Positions 36,301 through 45,794 of a DNA stretch of 64,000 nt are shown in pieces (positions within the stretch are counted from its first letter, which is position 1; every line of letters begins with the position of its first letter). The position numbers were made by a program, and so were the translations under genes. The DNA comes from Cellvibrionaceae bacterium (GTDB taxonomy: Bacteria; Pseudomonadota; Gammaproteobacteria; Pseudomonadales; Cellvibrionaceae), in contig JAGKWQ010000011.1 of NCBI GenBank assembly GCA_021151825.1, positions 1-64,000 on the forward strand. Reading direction: 5' to 3'. The notes under the pieces were generated by a model. The model searched no databases. It worked only from the letters and a program-made list of their open reading frames with translations, and was not told where the DNA came from.

Positions 36301-39099
36301 TTACGCAAACGCGCGCTCTTCGCCCACGCCATCCACATTGGTGACACAACGCAAACAGATTGTTGGATGCACTGCATTTGCGCCAATATCGGCGCGATGA
36401 TGCCAACAGCGCTCACACTTGGTGTATTCAGATTTTTTCACTGCCACGTGCAAGCCAGCCACTTCTGTAGCTTCTGCATTCTGTGCTGCACTTAATGGTT
36501 GTACTTTGGCAGTCGATGTAATCAAAACAAAACGCAATTCGTCACCCAGTTTTTGCAGCTCGGTTTGCAATGTGTCATCAGCAAACAGCGCCACTTCGGT
36601 ACCCAGCGCTCCGCCGACTTCACCTGCAGCCCGTTTGGCTTCAATTACTTTGTTAACTGCTGTTTTTACTTGCGCAATTAATTCCCAGTAACTTTCCGGT
36701 AATGAATCTGCTGGCAACAAAGGCAATGAATACCATTCTGCGACAAACACATTGGTTTCGCGCTTGCCGGGTAAAACTTGCCAGATTTCATCGGCAGTGA
36801 AACTCAGGATTGGCGCGATCCAACGCACTAATGCTTCGATCACATAATACAGCGCCGTTTGCGCAGAGCGACGGGCGCGCGCATCACCTTTAACGGTGTA
36901 TTGGCGATCTTTAATAATATCCAGATAGAAACCACCCAGTTCCACCACACAGAAATTGTGCAACTTCTGATAAATCATGTGTAATTCATAGCTGTTGTAG
37001 CAGCTGATAATTTCCTGTTGCAACTTTGCCGTCTGACCAACAACCCAACGATCCAATTGCACCATTTGATCCATCGGTACCAAATCGGTTTCCGGATTAA
37101 AGCCGACAAGGTTCGATAAAATGAAACGCGCAGTATTGCGAATACGACGATAGGAGTCTGCTGTGCGCTTTAAAATTTCGTCAGACACGCGCATGTCGTT
37201 ACTGAAGTCAGTAGCAGCAATCCATAAACGCAATACATCTGCGCCGTATTCATTCATCACTTTTTGCGGCGGCACAACATTGCCCAATGATTTGGACATT
37301 TTGTTGCCATTGGCATCAACGGTGAAGCCGTGGGTTAATACAGTTTTGTACGGTGGAACTGCATTCATCGCCATGGATGTTTTCAACGATGACTGGAACC
37401 AACCGCGATGTTGGTCTGAGCCTTCCAGATACAAATCCGCGGGGAAACGCAAACCGGTACGTTGCGCGAGCACTGCATAATGAGTGACTCCAGAATCGAA
37501 CCATACATCCAGCGTGTCAGTGACTTTTTGATAGGTTTCTGCATCAGCACCGAGCAATTCTTTTGCATCCAGTTCAAACCATGCATCCATTCCACTTTGC
37601 TCAACTTTTTGCGCAACCGCTTCAATCAAGCGTGGCGTTTCCGGATGCAATTCCTGGGTTTCTTTATGCACAAACAATGCAATAGGCACGCCCCAGGTAC
37701 GTTGACGGGAAATACACCAGTCAGGCGATGAAGCGAGCATGGAATCAATACGCGCCTTACCCCAATCAGGAACCCATTGCACGCTGTCCACTGCAGCGGC
37801 AACCTGATCACGCAAATTGTTTTTACTCATGCTCACAAACCACTGCGGTGTCGCACGGAAAATCAATGGCGTTTTTGTTCTCCAGCAATGGGGGAAACTG
37901 TGGGTGATTTTACCTTGCGCTAACAACGCGTGTTTTTCGATTAACAACGCAACCACTTTTTCATCCACTTTATAGACGTGGTCGCCCGCAAAAATTTCTA
38001 CGTTAGGGCGATAGGTGCCGTGATCGTCGATGTAGTTGAGTGTGCCAATTCCGTATTTCAAACCAACCGCAAAGTCTTCTGCACCGTGATCCGGTGCGGT
38101 ATGAACAAAACCGGTACCCGCATCAGTCGTTACGTGATCGCCGAGGATAACGGGCACTTGGCGATGATAGAACGGATGTTGCAATAACAAACGCTCAAGT
38201 GCAGCGCCTTTTACGCGACCAACGATTTCCGGCTCTTCTACATGCGCACGTGCCATAACACCGTTCACCAGCGCTTCCGCAACCAGCAAACGTTCAACAC
38301 CGACTTGTACTACAACATAGTCAACATCAGCACCAGCAGAAACTGCCTGATTCGCTGGCAATGTCCAGGGTGTAGTAGTCCAGATCACTACCGAAATTTT
38401 CCCGCAGCCAGTTAAACCATCAATTACCTTTTCAACGGCATGTTGATCGACAAAGGTAAATTTTACGTCGATCGAAAAAGACGTTTTATCGTGGTATTCC
38501 ACTTCAGCTTCAGCAAGCGCAGAGCCACCAACAACACTCCAATAAACCGGTTTAAAGCCGCGCAACAAATGTCCGTTCTCGGCGATTTTGCCGAGCGAAC
38601 GAATAATGTCTGCTTCAAATTTGTAATCCATGGTGAGATAGGGATTTTCCCAATCGCCCAGTACACCCAGGCGAATAAAATCCTTGCGCTGGCCTTCGAG
38701 TTGACTGGCAGCGTATTCACGACATTTTTGGCGGAAGGTTTTTACATCCACTTTGTCGCCGGCTTTACCGATTTTTTTCTCTACGTTGTGTTCGATAGGC
38801 AGACCGTGACAATCCCAACCAGGCACATAGGGTGAGTCAAAACCGCTCAGGGTTTTGCTTTTGATAATGATGTCTTTGAGAATTTTGTTAACCGCGTGAC
38901 CGATATGGATATCGCCATTCGCATAAGGTGGGCCATCGTGCAAAATAAATTGTTCACGACCAGCGCGCGCCGCGCGAATTTGTTGGTACACATTATTGGT
39001 TTGCCAGTTTTTTAACATCTCCGGCTCGCGCTGTGCGAGGTTCGCTTTCATCGCGAAATCGGTGTTAGGCAGATTCAGTGTTGCTTTGTAATCGGTCAT
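36301..39099 (-). CDS. ileS: Isoleucyl-tRNA synthetase
   Basis: Class I synthetase, 932 residues. It has the HIGH motif (PPYANGDIHIGHAVNKI, near residue 57), the KMSKS motif (GNKMSKSLGNV), a large editing domain between them, and a C-terminal zinc site with Cys pairs (CERCWHHRADIG and CLRCVTN). It charges tRNA-Ile and edits valine. It lies between ribF and lspA in the standard gammaproteobacterial order. Confidence 0.98.
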   Translation of the reverse strand: MTDYKATLNLPNTDFAMKANLAQREPEMLKNWQTNNVYQQIRAARAGREQFILHDGPPYANGDIHIGHAVNKILKDIIIKSKTLSGFDSPYVPGWDCHGLPIEHNVEKKIGKAGDKVDVKTFRQKCREYAASQLEGQRKDFIRLGVLGDWENPYLTMDYKFEADIIRSLGKIAENGHLLRGFKPVYWSVVGGSALAEAEVEYHDKTSFSIDVKFTFVDQHAVEKVIDGLTGCGKISVVIWTTTPWTLPANQAVSAGADVDYVVVQVGVERLLVAEALVNGVMARAHVEEPEIVGRVKGAALERLLLQHPFYHRQVPVILGDHVTTDAGTGFVHTAPDHGAEDFAVGLKYGIGTLNYIDDHGTYRPNVEIFAGDHVYKVDEKVVALLIEKHALLAQGKITHSFPHCWRTKTPLIFRATPQWFVSMSKNNLRDQVAAAVDSVQWVPDWGKARIDSMLASSPDWCISRQRTWGVPIALFVHKETQELHPETPRLIEAVAQKVEQSGMDAWFELDAKELLGADAETYQKVTDTLDVWFDSGVTHYAVLAQRTGLRFPADLYLEGSDQHRGWFQSSLKTSMAMNAVPPYKTVLTHGFTVDANGNKMSKSLGNVVPPQKVMNEYGADVLRLWIAATDFSNDMRVSDEILKRTADSYRRIRNTARFILSNLVGFNPETDLVPMDQMVQLDRWVVGQTAKLQQEIISCYNSYELHMIYQKLHNFCVVELGGFYLDIIKDRQYTVKGDARARRSAQTALYYVIEALVRWIAPILSFTADEIWQVLPGKRETNVFVAEWYSLPLLPADSLPESYWELIAQVKTAVNKVIEAKRAAGEVGGALGTEVALFADDTLQTELQKLGDELRFVLITSTAKVQPLSAAQNAEATEVAGLHVAVKKSEYTKCERCWHHRADIGANAVHPTICLRCVTNVDGVGEERAFA

Positions 39100-39137
39100 G
39101 ATTCACGGTCAACTTTGTTAACAAATTAATAAGGAAA

Positions 39138-40091
39138 TTATTTAGCGATTGCAGCAAAAAATTGTTTGGCTTGCGCAATATCGGTTTGCAGTTGTGCTTG
39201 CAATTCATCCAGTGAATTGAATTTTTGTTCATCGCGCAATTTGGTATGAAAGGCAACATTGATCATTGCGCCGTAAACGGTGCGGGCGAAATCAAATATA
39301 TGCACTTCAAGTAGCGGTTTTTTAACGCCGTTTACAGTCGGACGCACACCAACATTGGCAACACCGTTGTGCACACTGCCATCGGCAAAAGTTACCGTAA
39401 CGGTAAATACACCGTGTAATGGCGATTTATAACGGCGCAAATGAACATTCGCTGTAGGCACACCCAATTTACGCCCTAATTGTTGCCCGTAAACAATTCG
39501 GCCACTGATGCTATAAGGGCGGCCCAGCAATTTTTCAACGCCAGCGAAATCGCCCTGCTCCAGCAATTGGCGAATACGCGTACTGCTTACCCGCACACCA
39601 TCAACTTCTAATGTGCAGGTATCAGTCACTCCAAATCCGCATTCAGCCCCTACCGATTGCAAGAGTGCAAAATTGCCGCGGCGATCGCAGCCAAAACGAA
39701 AATCATCGCCGACGACCAGATGCTTGATTCCCAAACCATCCAGCAGAATTTTTTCGATGAACTCCTCGGCGGACAAACTGCGTAGCTGCTCATTGAACTG
39801 CAGGCAAAAAACCCGTTCCACACCCGCAGCCAACAATGCCTGGATTTTTTCACGCAAACGCATCAAACGCGCCGGGGCTTTATCGCCGGAAAAAAACTCG
39901 TGGGGTTGGGGTTCAAAGATGATCACAACAGCGGGCAATTGATGCTGGCGCGCAACGGCCAGCAACTGGCGCAATATCGCCTGGTGGCCGAGATGCACCC
40001 CGTCGAATGAACCTATGGTTGCCACACAGCCCCGGTGCCAGGGGCGCAGGTTATGTAACCCGCGAATAAACGCATGTGCCGCCGGATTCAC
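39138..40091 (-). CDS. ribF: Bifunctional riboflavin kinase / FAD synthetase
   Basis: Converts riboflavin to FMN and FAD. The N-terminal adenylyltransferase has GSFDGVHLGHQAIL, and the C-terminal kinase has RPYSISGRIVYGQQLGRKLGVPTANV. Its 317 residues are usual. It begins with GTG at 40091, with AGGAG upstream. The position between murJ and ileS is conserved. Confidence 0.95.
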   Translation of the reverse strand: MNPAAHAFIRGLHNLRPWHRGCVATIGSFDGVHLGHQAILRQLLAVARQHQLPAVVIIFEPQPHEFFSGDKAPARLMRLREKIQALLAAGVERVFCLQFNEQLRSLSAEEFIEKILLDGLGIKHLVVGDDFRFGCDRRGNFALLQSVGAECGFGVTDTCTLEVDGVRVSSTRIRQLLEQGDFAGVEKLLGRPYSISGRIVYGQQLGRKLGVPTANVHLRRYKSPLHGVFTVTVTFADGSVHNGVANVGVRPTVNGVKKPLLEVHIFDFARTVYGAMINVAFHTKLRDEQKFNSLDELQAQLQTDIAQAKQFFAAIAK

Positions 40092-40187
40092 GCTGTGTAC
40101 TGCTCCTAATCAAATCGACTGAAAAATGAGGCGGCAGTATACAGGAGCGGCGGCACCTGAGCCTAGCACACAGGGAAAATGGCGCCG

Positions 40188-41810
40188 TTAGTGATGAGCC
40201 CTGAAATCGCGCAGGCGGATACCTACCGCAAACAGACCAAGCACGTATGCCAGAAAGCCCGCAGCACACACTACCGCAAGGTGGATAACCCGCTCCAGCA
40301 GGTGCCATTCCGCCCATTGGGTCCAGAAATGCAGCAGACCGAAAAGCACCGCGACCATAGCCAGATTAGCGGCTCCATAGCGCAACCAAAGCGTGGGCCA
40401 ATTACTCGCAGGGTTATAGACTTCCGCTTTACGCAGGCCGCGATAAAGCAGGTACGCGTTAACATAGGCAGCCATAGCCGTGGTGAATGCAAGGCCGACA
40501 TGCCCCATTCCCCACAACATGACCAACGGGATCACCACCAGCGGTTTCATCAGGATATTGGCAAAAATGGCGATGATGCCGGTGCGTACCGGAGTTTTCA
40601 TATCCTGCCGCGCAAAGAAACCGGGCACCAATACTTTAATCAACATGAAGGCAAACAACCCAAGCGCATAGGCTTTCAGGCTATAGGTGGACATCAGGAT
40701 ATCCTCATGCTTCATCTCGCCGTGATAGAACAAGGTAAACAGGATTGGTTCAGCCAGAATGATGAGCGCAAGCGTCGCAGGCACAGCAATCAGCACCACA
40801 AAACGAATTGCCCAATCAAGCATATCGCTGAATTTTTGCGTGGATTGCGCGGTACTCAAACGGGATAAGCCCGGCATAATCACTGTGGCGATTGCAACGC
40901 CGAATACGCCTAAAGGCAACTCCACCAAACGGTCCGAATAAAATAACCAGCTCGCAGCGCCATCGCCCAACTTAGTGGCAATTACTGAATCCAACATTAT
41001 ATTTAACTGACTTACCGAGACCCCGAACAACGCAGGGGCCATCAACACTAAAATACGTTTTACACCGGGGTGGGACCAATCCAGTTTGGGCGTGGGCAAC
41101 AAATGGATTTGCCGCAAAAATGGCAGTTGGAATAGCAACGAAAACACACCAGCCACCACCACACTCCATGCCAATGCATAGGCAGGGTTAGGAAAAAAAT
41201 CGGCGAACAATAGCGCACCGGCAATCATAAAAATATTGAGGAAGATCGGTGTGACTGCAGGCACGGCAAAACGGTCATAGCTATTCAGGATTGCCCCGGC
41301 AAAACCGGTGAGCGAGATAAGCATCAGGAAGGGAAACATGATGCGAACCAGATCCACTAACAACGAAAACTTTTCCGGGTCATCGGCATACCCCGAACCG
41401 AATACATAAGCAAAGCCTCCCGCCCCTACCAGCCCCAGCAGGGTAAATAACAGCAGAATTGATCCCAGGCAGCCAGCCACTTTGTCTGCTAACTCCTTTA
41501 CCGCATCGCGTCCACCCTTTTCTTTGTACTCGGCCAATACTGGAATAAATGCTTGGGAGAAAGCCCCTTCGGCAAACAGGCGCCGAAAGAAATTGGGAAT
41601 TTTCTGCGCAATGACAAAAGCATCCATGGCACCGCCGGCACCCAGTACCGAGGCGAGCACAATATCGCGCACCAGACCCAGCACCCGCGAAGTCATGGTC
41701 ATAGAGCCAGTCAACAAGCTGGAGCGCAACAGGCTTTTGGGTTTGGCCGGCGTTTCAGAGGCTGGATTCGAGGAGGTTTTGTTTTCAGATGGGTCGGGCA
41801 AATCAGACAC
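40188..41810 (-). CDS. murJ: Lipid II flippase MurJ
   Basis: Inner-membrane MOP-superfamily flippase that moves lipid II across the membrane for peptidoglycan synthesis. About 14 membrane segments are visible. The family start SSLLTGSMTMTSRVLGLVRDIVLASVLGAG is present. No ATG precedes it. A GTG at 41810, spaced seven bases from AGGA, is preferred to the TTG at 41816. The product is about 540 residues with a short Pro/Ser-rich N-terminal tail of about 25 residues. Confidence 0.94.
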   Translation of the reverse strand: MSDLPDPSENKTSSNPASETPAKPKSLLRSSLLTGSMTMTSRVLGLVRDIVLASVLGAGGAMDAFVIAQKIPNFFRRLFAEGAFSQAFIPVLAEYKEKGGRDAVKELADKVAGCLGSILLLFTLLGLVGAGGFAYVFGSGYADDPEKFSLLVDLVRIMFPFLMLISLTGFAGAILNSYDRFAVPAVTPIFLNIFMIAGALLFADFFPNPAYALAWSVVVAGVFSLLFQLPFLRQIHLLPTPKLDWSHPGVKRILVLMAPALFGVSVSQLNIMLDSVIATKLGDGAASWLFYSDRLVELPLGVFGVAIATVIMPGLSRLSTAQSTQKFSDMLDWAIRFVVLIAVPATLALIILAEPILFTLFYHGEMKHEDILMSTYSLKAYALGLFAFMLIKVLVPGFFARQDMKTPVRTGIIAIFANILMKPLVVIPLVMLWGMGHVGLAFTTAMAAYVNAYLLYRGLRKAEVYNPASNWPTLWLRYGAANLAMVAVLFGLLHFWTQWAEWHLLERVIHLAVVCAAGFLAYVLGLFAVGIRLRDFRAHH

Positions 41811-41905
41811 GGGCAAATCCTGCGCGGGCGAAAAGATGCGGCATTATCCACGGCTGATATACTCAGGCACAACACCCGTCCGCATTTGATACCGGGAGAA
41901 TGATA

Positions 41906-42664
41906 ATGCACACCAAATCAACCTTGCTTTTCACCCTTGTTGCACTGGGCAGCCTGAGCGCCTGTAGTCCCCCTACCCCAAGCGATAACACCGCCACATC
42001 GACAACTCCCCCTGCTGCTGTAAAACCAGCAACAAAACAAATGCATTCCAGTTGGGATGTTGATAGCGACGGAATTAATGATTGCGAAAAAGACGGCAGC
42101 TGCGATCACAGCATCGATTACACCCAGCCCCGCCCTGTCACTACTTCATCATGCAACCATGCCGAAGGCAGTATTGAGCAATTGGTTTGCACTACACCCG
42201 AATTGACAACATTGGATAAGCACCTCAATGATATTTATTCCGCCGCAAGCGCTAAAACAGTCAACGAGCAAGCGACGCGGCTCAGTGCCGAACAACACGG
42301 CTGGGTTAAAGGTCGCGATGAATGCTGGAAAGCCGACGATAAAACGGTGTGTGTGAAAACCGAATATGCGCGCCGTATTAGTGAGCTGCAAGCCGCTTAT
42401 CAATTGGTGGAACACATTGGACCCATTCGTTTTGAATGCAATAGCTCACCCACCAATCAATTAATAGCAACCTTCTACCAAAGCGATATTCCTACGCTAA
42501 TTGCCAAATACGGCGATTCCGAATCCCTGATGTATTCCGTCGTTGCCGCTAGTGGTGCGAAATACGAGGGGCGCAATGAAAGTTTTTGGGAGCACCAGGG
42601 CGAAGCCCGTGTTGTATGGGGCTATAACACCCCGGAGTTTGTGTGCAAAAAAGCAGAACAATAG
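41906..42664 (+). CDS. Lipoprotein with LprI-like and MliC-like domains (putative lysozyme inhibitor)
   Basis: About 252 residues. A signal peptide ends in the lipobox LSAC, so the protein is probably an outer-membrane lipoprotein. After a Thr/Pro linker comes an acidic loop D-V-D-S-D-G-I-N-D, like a calcium-binding thrombospondin loop. Then follows a DUF1311/LprI-type helical domain (CNHAEGSIEQLVCTTPELTTLD...AEQHGWVKGRDEC). The last 80 residues match the MliC fold (SAASGAKY-like VAASGAKYEGRNESFWEHQGEARVVWG...FVCKK). Both domain types inhibit lysozymes in other bacteria. The ATG at 41906 is better spaced to GGGAG than the one at 41900. It overlaps the next gene by 22 bases. Confidence 0.8.
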   Translation: MHTKSTLLFTLVALGSLSACSPPTPSDNTATSTTPPAAVKPATKQMHSSWDVDSDGINDCEKDGSCDHSIDYTQPRPVTTSSCNHAEGSIEQLVCTTPELTTLDKHLNDIYSAASAKTVNEQATRLSAEQHGWVKGRDECWKADDKTVCVKTEYARRISELQAAYQLVEHIGPIRFECNSSPTNQLIATFYQSDIPTLIAKYGDSESLMYSVVAASGAKYEGRNESFWEHQGEARVVWGYNTPEFVCKKAEQ

Positions 42665-43629
42665 CCGCGATTTTTTTTATCGGCAGTATCAGCCTGGGCG
42701 AGTTAGCGCAGGCCGATCAGGTTTTACTTATTAATGGCGACCAAATCAGCGGCACCATCACTGAACTTAATACCGAAACACTCAAACTTAATACGGACTA
42801 CGGAGGCATCATTTCGTTAAAAGTTGAGGCAATAAAAAGTTTTTATACCGAAAAAAATGCGCACTGGCAGATCAACTTGAAAGAACGGGATGCAACCATT
42901 CATGTCAGCAACAAGCGAGGCCACGTTTTGGTCAACGGGAAAAACATCGCCATCAACGAACTGATTTTAAAACCGGCACAAAAGCACTGGAAAAAATCCG
43001 GCCTGTTGGAAACATCGCTGGACGTAGACAACGATACCAATCGCAAAGAACAACTCCATATCAATACCGAATTCAATCTGGAATCTAAACATTGGCGGCA
43101 TGCGCTGAAAGCAGAATCAAAACGCGATAAAGAACGCAATCATGTTACGGAAGACACTCTTGAACTCAATTACACACTGGATTATTTATTTGACGCTCAC
43201 TGGTTACTGCGTGCGGATACAACTTATCGCGAAGAAGGTGTAGATACCACCCATCAATATTGGTATCTAGGGCTTGGCCCAGGCTATCGTTTATGGGGTG
43301 AAGGCAAAGATAAACTCGATGTAATCCTCGCCCATAACCGCTTCTGGTTTAGCGCCGACCCAGCCAATCTTGAACTGGGGGCCTGGGCAGTGGCGTTTGA
43401 TTACGAACAATTCTGGTTTGATGAAAAACTGGAAACTTTTTCTGATTCGCGCATAGCATTTCCAACTATTTCTGTCATTGACTACATAATCAACACCAGC
43501 AGCGGCTTGCGTTATTACCTTGGCCACAACATCCATCTATCACTGAAATACGATTACAAAGAAACGCGCTACGTACTGGGGACGATCAAGGACAGCAGTT
43601 ATATTCTGGGGGCCGGTGTTAATTTTTAA
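42643..43629 (+). CDS. DUF481 outer membrane protein
   Basis: A 328-residue exported protein. A signal peptide (about 1-24, ending AQA) is followed by an N-terminal segment with LINGDQISGTITELNTETLKLNTDYGG, then a strand-rich region (about 110-328) typical of DUF481 beta-barrels, ending in aromatic AGVNF. The role is unknown; the family includes salt-induced outer membrane proteins. It starts with GTG inside the end of the lysozyme-inhibitor gene, so translation is probably coupled. Confidence 0.82.
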   Translation: MQKSRTIAAIFFIGSISLGELAQADQVLLINGDQISGTITELNTETLKLNTDYGGIISLKVEAIKSFYTEKNAHWQINLKERDATIHVSNKRGHVLVNGKNIAINELILKPAQKHWKKSGLLETSLDVDNDTNRKEQLHINTEFNLESKHWRHALKAESKRDKERNHVTEDTLELNYTLDYLFDAHWLLRADTTYREEGVDTTHQYWYLGLGPGYRLWGEGKDKLDVILAHNRFWFSADPANLELGAWAVAFDYEQFWFDEKLETFSDSRIAFPTISVIDYIINTSSGLRYYLGHNIHLSLKYDYKETRYVLGTIKDSSYILGAGVNF

Positions 43630-43633
43630 TCCA

Positions 43634-44842
43634 TTAAATATTTAATAGATCATCATCCTGATCATCTTCTACCGCGCCAAGTGCATCTATATTTTCTGGA
43701 AGTGCTGAGGATAATCCAACGGCGAAGTTTTCAAGAAAAACCTGGGCCACCTCGTCTTCCAATATCAATTTATCTTTGTTTCCATCTTTTTTCAGCAAGG
43801 CATAAATTTTTTCTGCATAGGCGTTTGCATCAGATTCAATTTCGTGCAGCTCATCTTTAATGGCTTGCAAGAGCTCACCACCAATATCCATATTTTGTTC
43901 GGAGTCCAGACCGATAATTGCACCACTGAGCAAATCGGTAAATACATTATTCAAATGCCCGCTATAACCGTTGCCTCGCCAGGGCAAGCGATCTGCATTA
44001 CCGATTTTAATATCGGTCACATGCATAATACCCAGAGATCTTGCTGGTCCTGCCATCGTATTTTTATCATTCTTATTCATTGTACCGAGCCCTGGACCTA
44101 GCGTTTCAATGTATTGCATTAATAAACACTCACCCAACCCTTCAACCATCAACCAGACAGCCGCCGGAGTGGTAATTCCCTGACTGGCCATTTCCTTCAT
44201 TCCACCAAATTCACTTTTTCCATCGGGTTCTTTTTTCAGCATCATTTTTTTATTGTCTATGATTACCTCATACAATGGATGAGAACTTTGTTTACTACTT
44301 TTCACTCCTTTAAAAACACTCCCCGTGTCCAATTCGATACCGGGGTTTCCCAAAGTCTCTATCACCATACTGACTTTAAAAGTGACTTCATCAGATTCCT
44401 CTTCATAACCCAGCGAACTTAATAAAGCCTCAATATTGCTATGAGTATGTTCACCACTTTCAATCAGAAGTCTTATCTCATTAAATTTTGCCGTGACACC
44501 TTTCGAAGCTTTACCAACACCGTAAACATTTAAAAAGGTCATCACATCCGTAAACTCTTCGCCTTTATCCGATAAAACCAATTTACGTTGCACTGGAGTA
44601 TTTGCGGATTGCACTGGCAAATTTTTTCTGATCATGCGATCTGTATGCGCATTAGCCAGGTCGGTATTTGCTCGTAATTGCATAGACTGCGGACTTTGCT
44701 GCAATAAATGCCTGTGCCGCTGTTGCACCACCGATTCAGTACGCAAATCAAGAAACTGCGGCTGGGTAGTTGTGTCCACCTGCTGTGGTGAAGAACTCTC
44801 CCGCCGGTTAGCATAAGTTGGCGCAGTTGCATTTTCTTTCAT
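43634..44842 (-). CDS. Kinase-like protein with toxin-type N-terminus (putative secreted effector)
   Basis: A 402-residue protein without a signal peptide. The first 90 residues are Gln-, Arg- and Ser-rich, with a QSPQSMQLRANTDLANA unit and VQRK. These resemble the N-terminal regions of DUF4157-linked and contractile-injection payload proteins. Residues about 190-315 fit a phosphotransferase of the PI3/4-kinase or Fam20 type: a strand Lys (IIDNKKMMLKKE), a hinge (LMQYIETLGPGL), the catalytic-loop pattern D277...GN282-x-DR285...N291...N299, and a later GLD313. The C-terminus is acidic. An AAGG site supports the ATG. No delivery system lies in the window. The function is inferred only. Confidence 0.55.
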   Translation of the reverse strand: MKENATAPTYANRRESSSPQQVDTTTQPQFLDLRTESVVQQRHRHLLQQSPQSMQLRANTDLANAHTDRMIRKNLPVQSANTPVQRKLVLSDKGEEFTDVMTFLNVYGVGKASKGVTAKFNEIRLLIESGEHTHSNIEALLSSLGYEEESDEVTFKVSMVIETLGNPGIELDTGSVFKGVKSSKQSSHPLYEVIIDNKKMMLKKEPDGKSEFGGMKEMASQGITTPAAVWLMVEGLGECLLMQYIETLGPGLGTMNKNDKNTMAGPARSLGIMHVTDIKIGNADRLPWRGNGYSGHLNNVFTDLLSGAIIGLDSEQNMDIGGELLQAIKDELHEIESDANAYAEKIYALLKKDGNKDKLILEDEVAQVFLENFAVGLSSALPENIDALGAVEDDQDDDLLNI

Positions 44843-44955
44843 GTGTTATGCCTTGTATTTATTTTGTTCAAGGCACTCAGCCATATGAACGTTATCGTTG
44901 TAATCAATAGGCAAGTCTTCGGATATAGTCAAGATTGATTATCAGCAAAGAAAGG

Positions 44956-44998
44956 TTGACAATCTTTATTACAACCAATACTGTATATAAAAACAGTA
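44956..44998 (+). promoter_or_regulatory. SOS promoter with LexA box for yebG
   Basis: TACTGTATATAAAAACAGTA at 44979-44998 is a near-perfect LexA operator (CTG-N10-CAG). A consensus -35 TTGACA (44956-44961) lies exactly 17 bases before TACTGT, which serves as the -10 inside the operator, so LexA would block polymerase directly. It also lies about 137 bases from the divergent kinase-like gene. Confidence 0.9.
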
Positions 44999-45021
44999 AC
45001 AACACTTTCGAGGGTTTACCC

Positions 45022-45315
45022 ATGGCAGTAGTCGCCGTATGGCTATGTGATCGGGATGGCAGTATGTTTGAAGATAGAAAAGTCGCAGAAGAACACGATA
45101 AGTATCTGGAGCTGGCCGCCAATATCACGCAATTGATTGAAGAAAATATTCCCGGCATCGATGAACAGCACAGTGAAGCCATAGGTTTGTTGCTAGCCCA
45201 ACGCCGCGAGCTTTTGGCCAAAGCCTGCAAAGGCAAGCCCGATGAATTATTACAGCCTTTTACTTACGAAAAGCCTGTAGCCCTGAACAGCAAAGCCACC
45301 ACCGCCAAGGAGTAG
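45022..45315 (+). CDS. yebG: DNA damage-inducible protein YebG
   Basis: A 97-residue protein of the YebG family, which is induced by the SOS response in E. coli and whose exact job is unknown. It has the same layout as E. coli YebG: MAV start, an N-terminal strand region with charged residues, then helices (EEHDKYLELAANITQLIEENIPGIDEQHSEAIGLLLAQRRELL). The ATG at 45022 has an AGGG site. The open frame to 44935 crosses the promoter and is not real. The LexA box just upstream confirms the call. Confidence 0.88.
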   Translation: MAVVAVWLCDRDGSMFEDRKVAEEHDKYLELAANITQLIEENIPGIDEQHSEAIGLLLAQRRELLAKACKGKPDELLQPFTYEKPVALNSKATTAKE

Positions 45316-45794
45316 GAACACCAGGCAGAGGTAGTTGCTGTAAGCACCGGTTCGCCCACATCAAACCGGTGCGGTTAATGGCCGCCCACACAGCCATTAA
45401 CACACAAACAACTGAATTCACTTTATGGTTGTGCTTCAGCGGTTTGTGACGTGTTTAAGTGGGCTTCCTGGATATTGAAATTACTTCTCCCCAGCGGTAA
45501 TTGCAGCATTCGGTTGGCTCACTTGCTTCCAATGACTCATTCCGGCCCAGGTCGTTCAGCCACACCTGATGTTGGCAATGAGCCACTTTCGCCACTGCAC
45601 CTTTCCTTATGGAACCTCAACGGGTGCGGTGGCTTTTTCCCTTCCCATACGGCCACATTCCTCACTCAATTTCTCTTCTATTTTTGCGTCGGTGATGAAA
45701 CCGAAATCATTCCATTCAGGACCATTTATTGGCGTGCAATTACCGAAGCTTCAGCTAGAGTTAGGTGATTGTATACAAGTAGGTGGAACATAAA
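45316..45794. other. Gap of about 480 bases with tandem hairpins, no convincing gene
   Basis: No open frame here looks genuine. Its first part (45344-45455) holds three consecutive stems. GCACCGGTT/AACCGGTGC (45344-45352, 45364-45372) has loop CGCCCACATCA. GTTAATGGC/GCCATTAAC (45374-45382, 45393-45401) has loop CGCCCACACA. A longer imperfect stem follows (45399-45409 with 45442-45455). Different stems carrying nearly the same loop suggest a selected RNA or protein-binding structure. The remainder to 45794 shows only an AGGTGG ribosome site for the next gene. Confidence 0.5.

Noticed and set aside
40179..40868. 229-codon plus-strand frame opposite murJ
   Set aside because: His/Gln-rich antisense shadow of a membrane protein gene.
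45451..45768. Open frame of 105 codons before the solute-binding protein
   Set aside because: No ribosome site, unusual composition (many Pro, Ser, Trp, Phe), and a second overlapping frame of equal quality; most likely not a gene.
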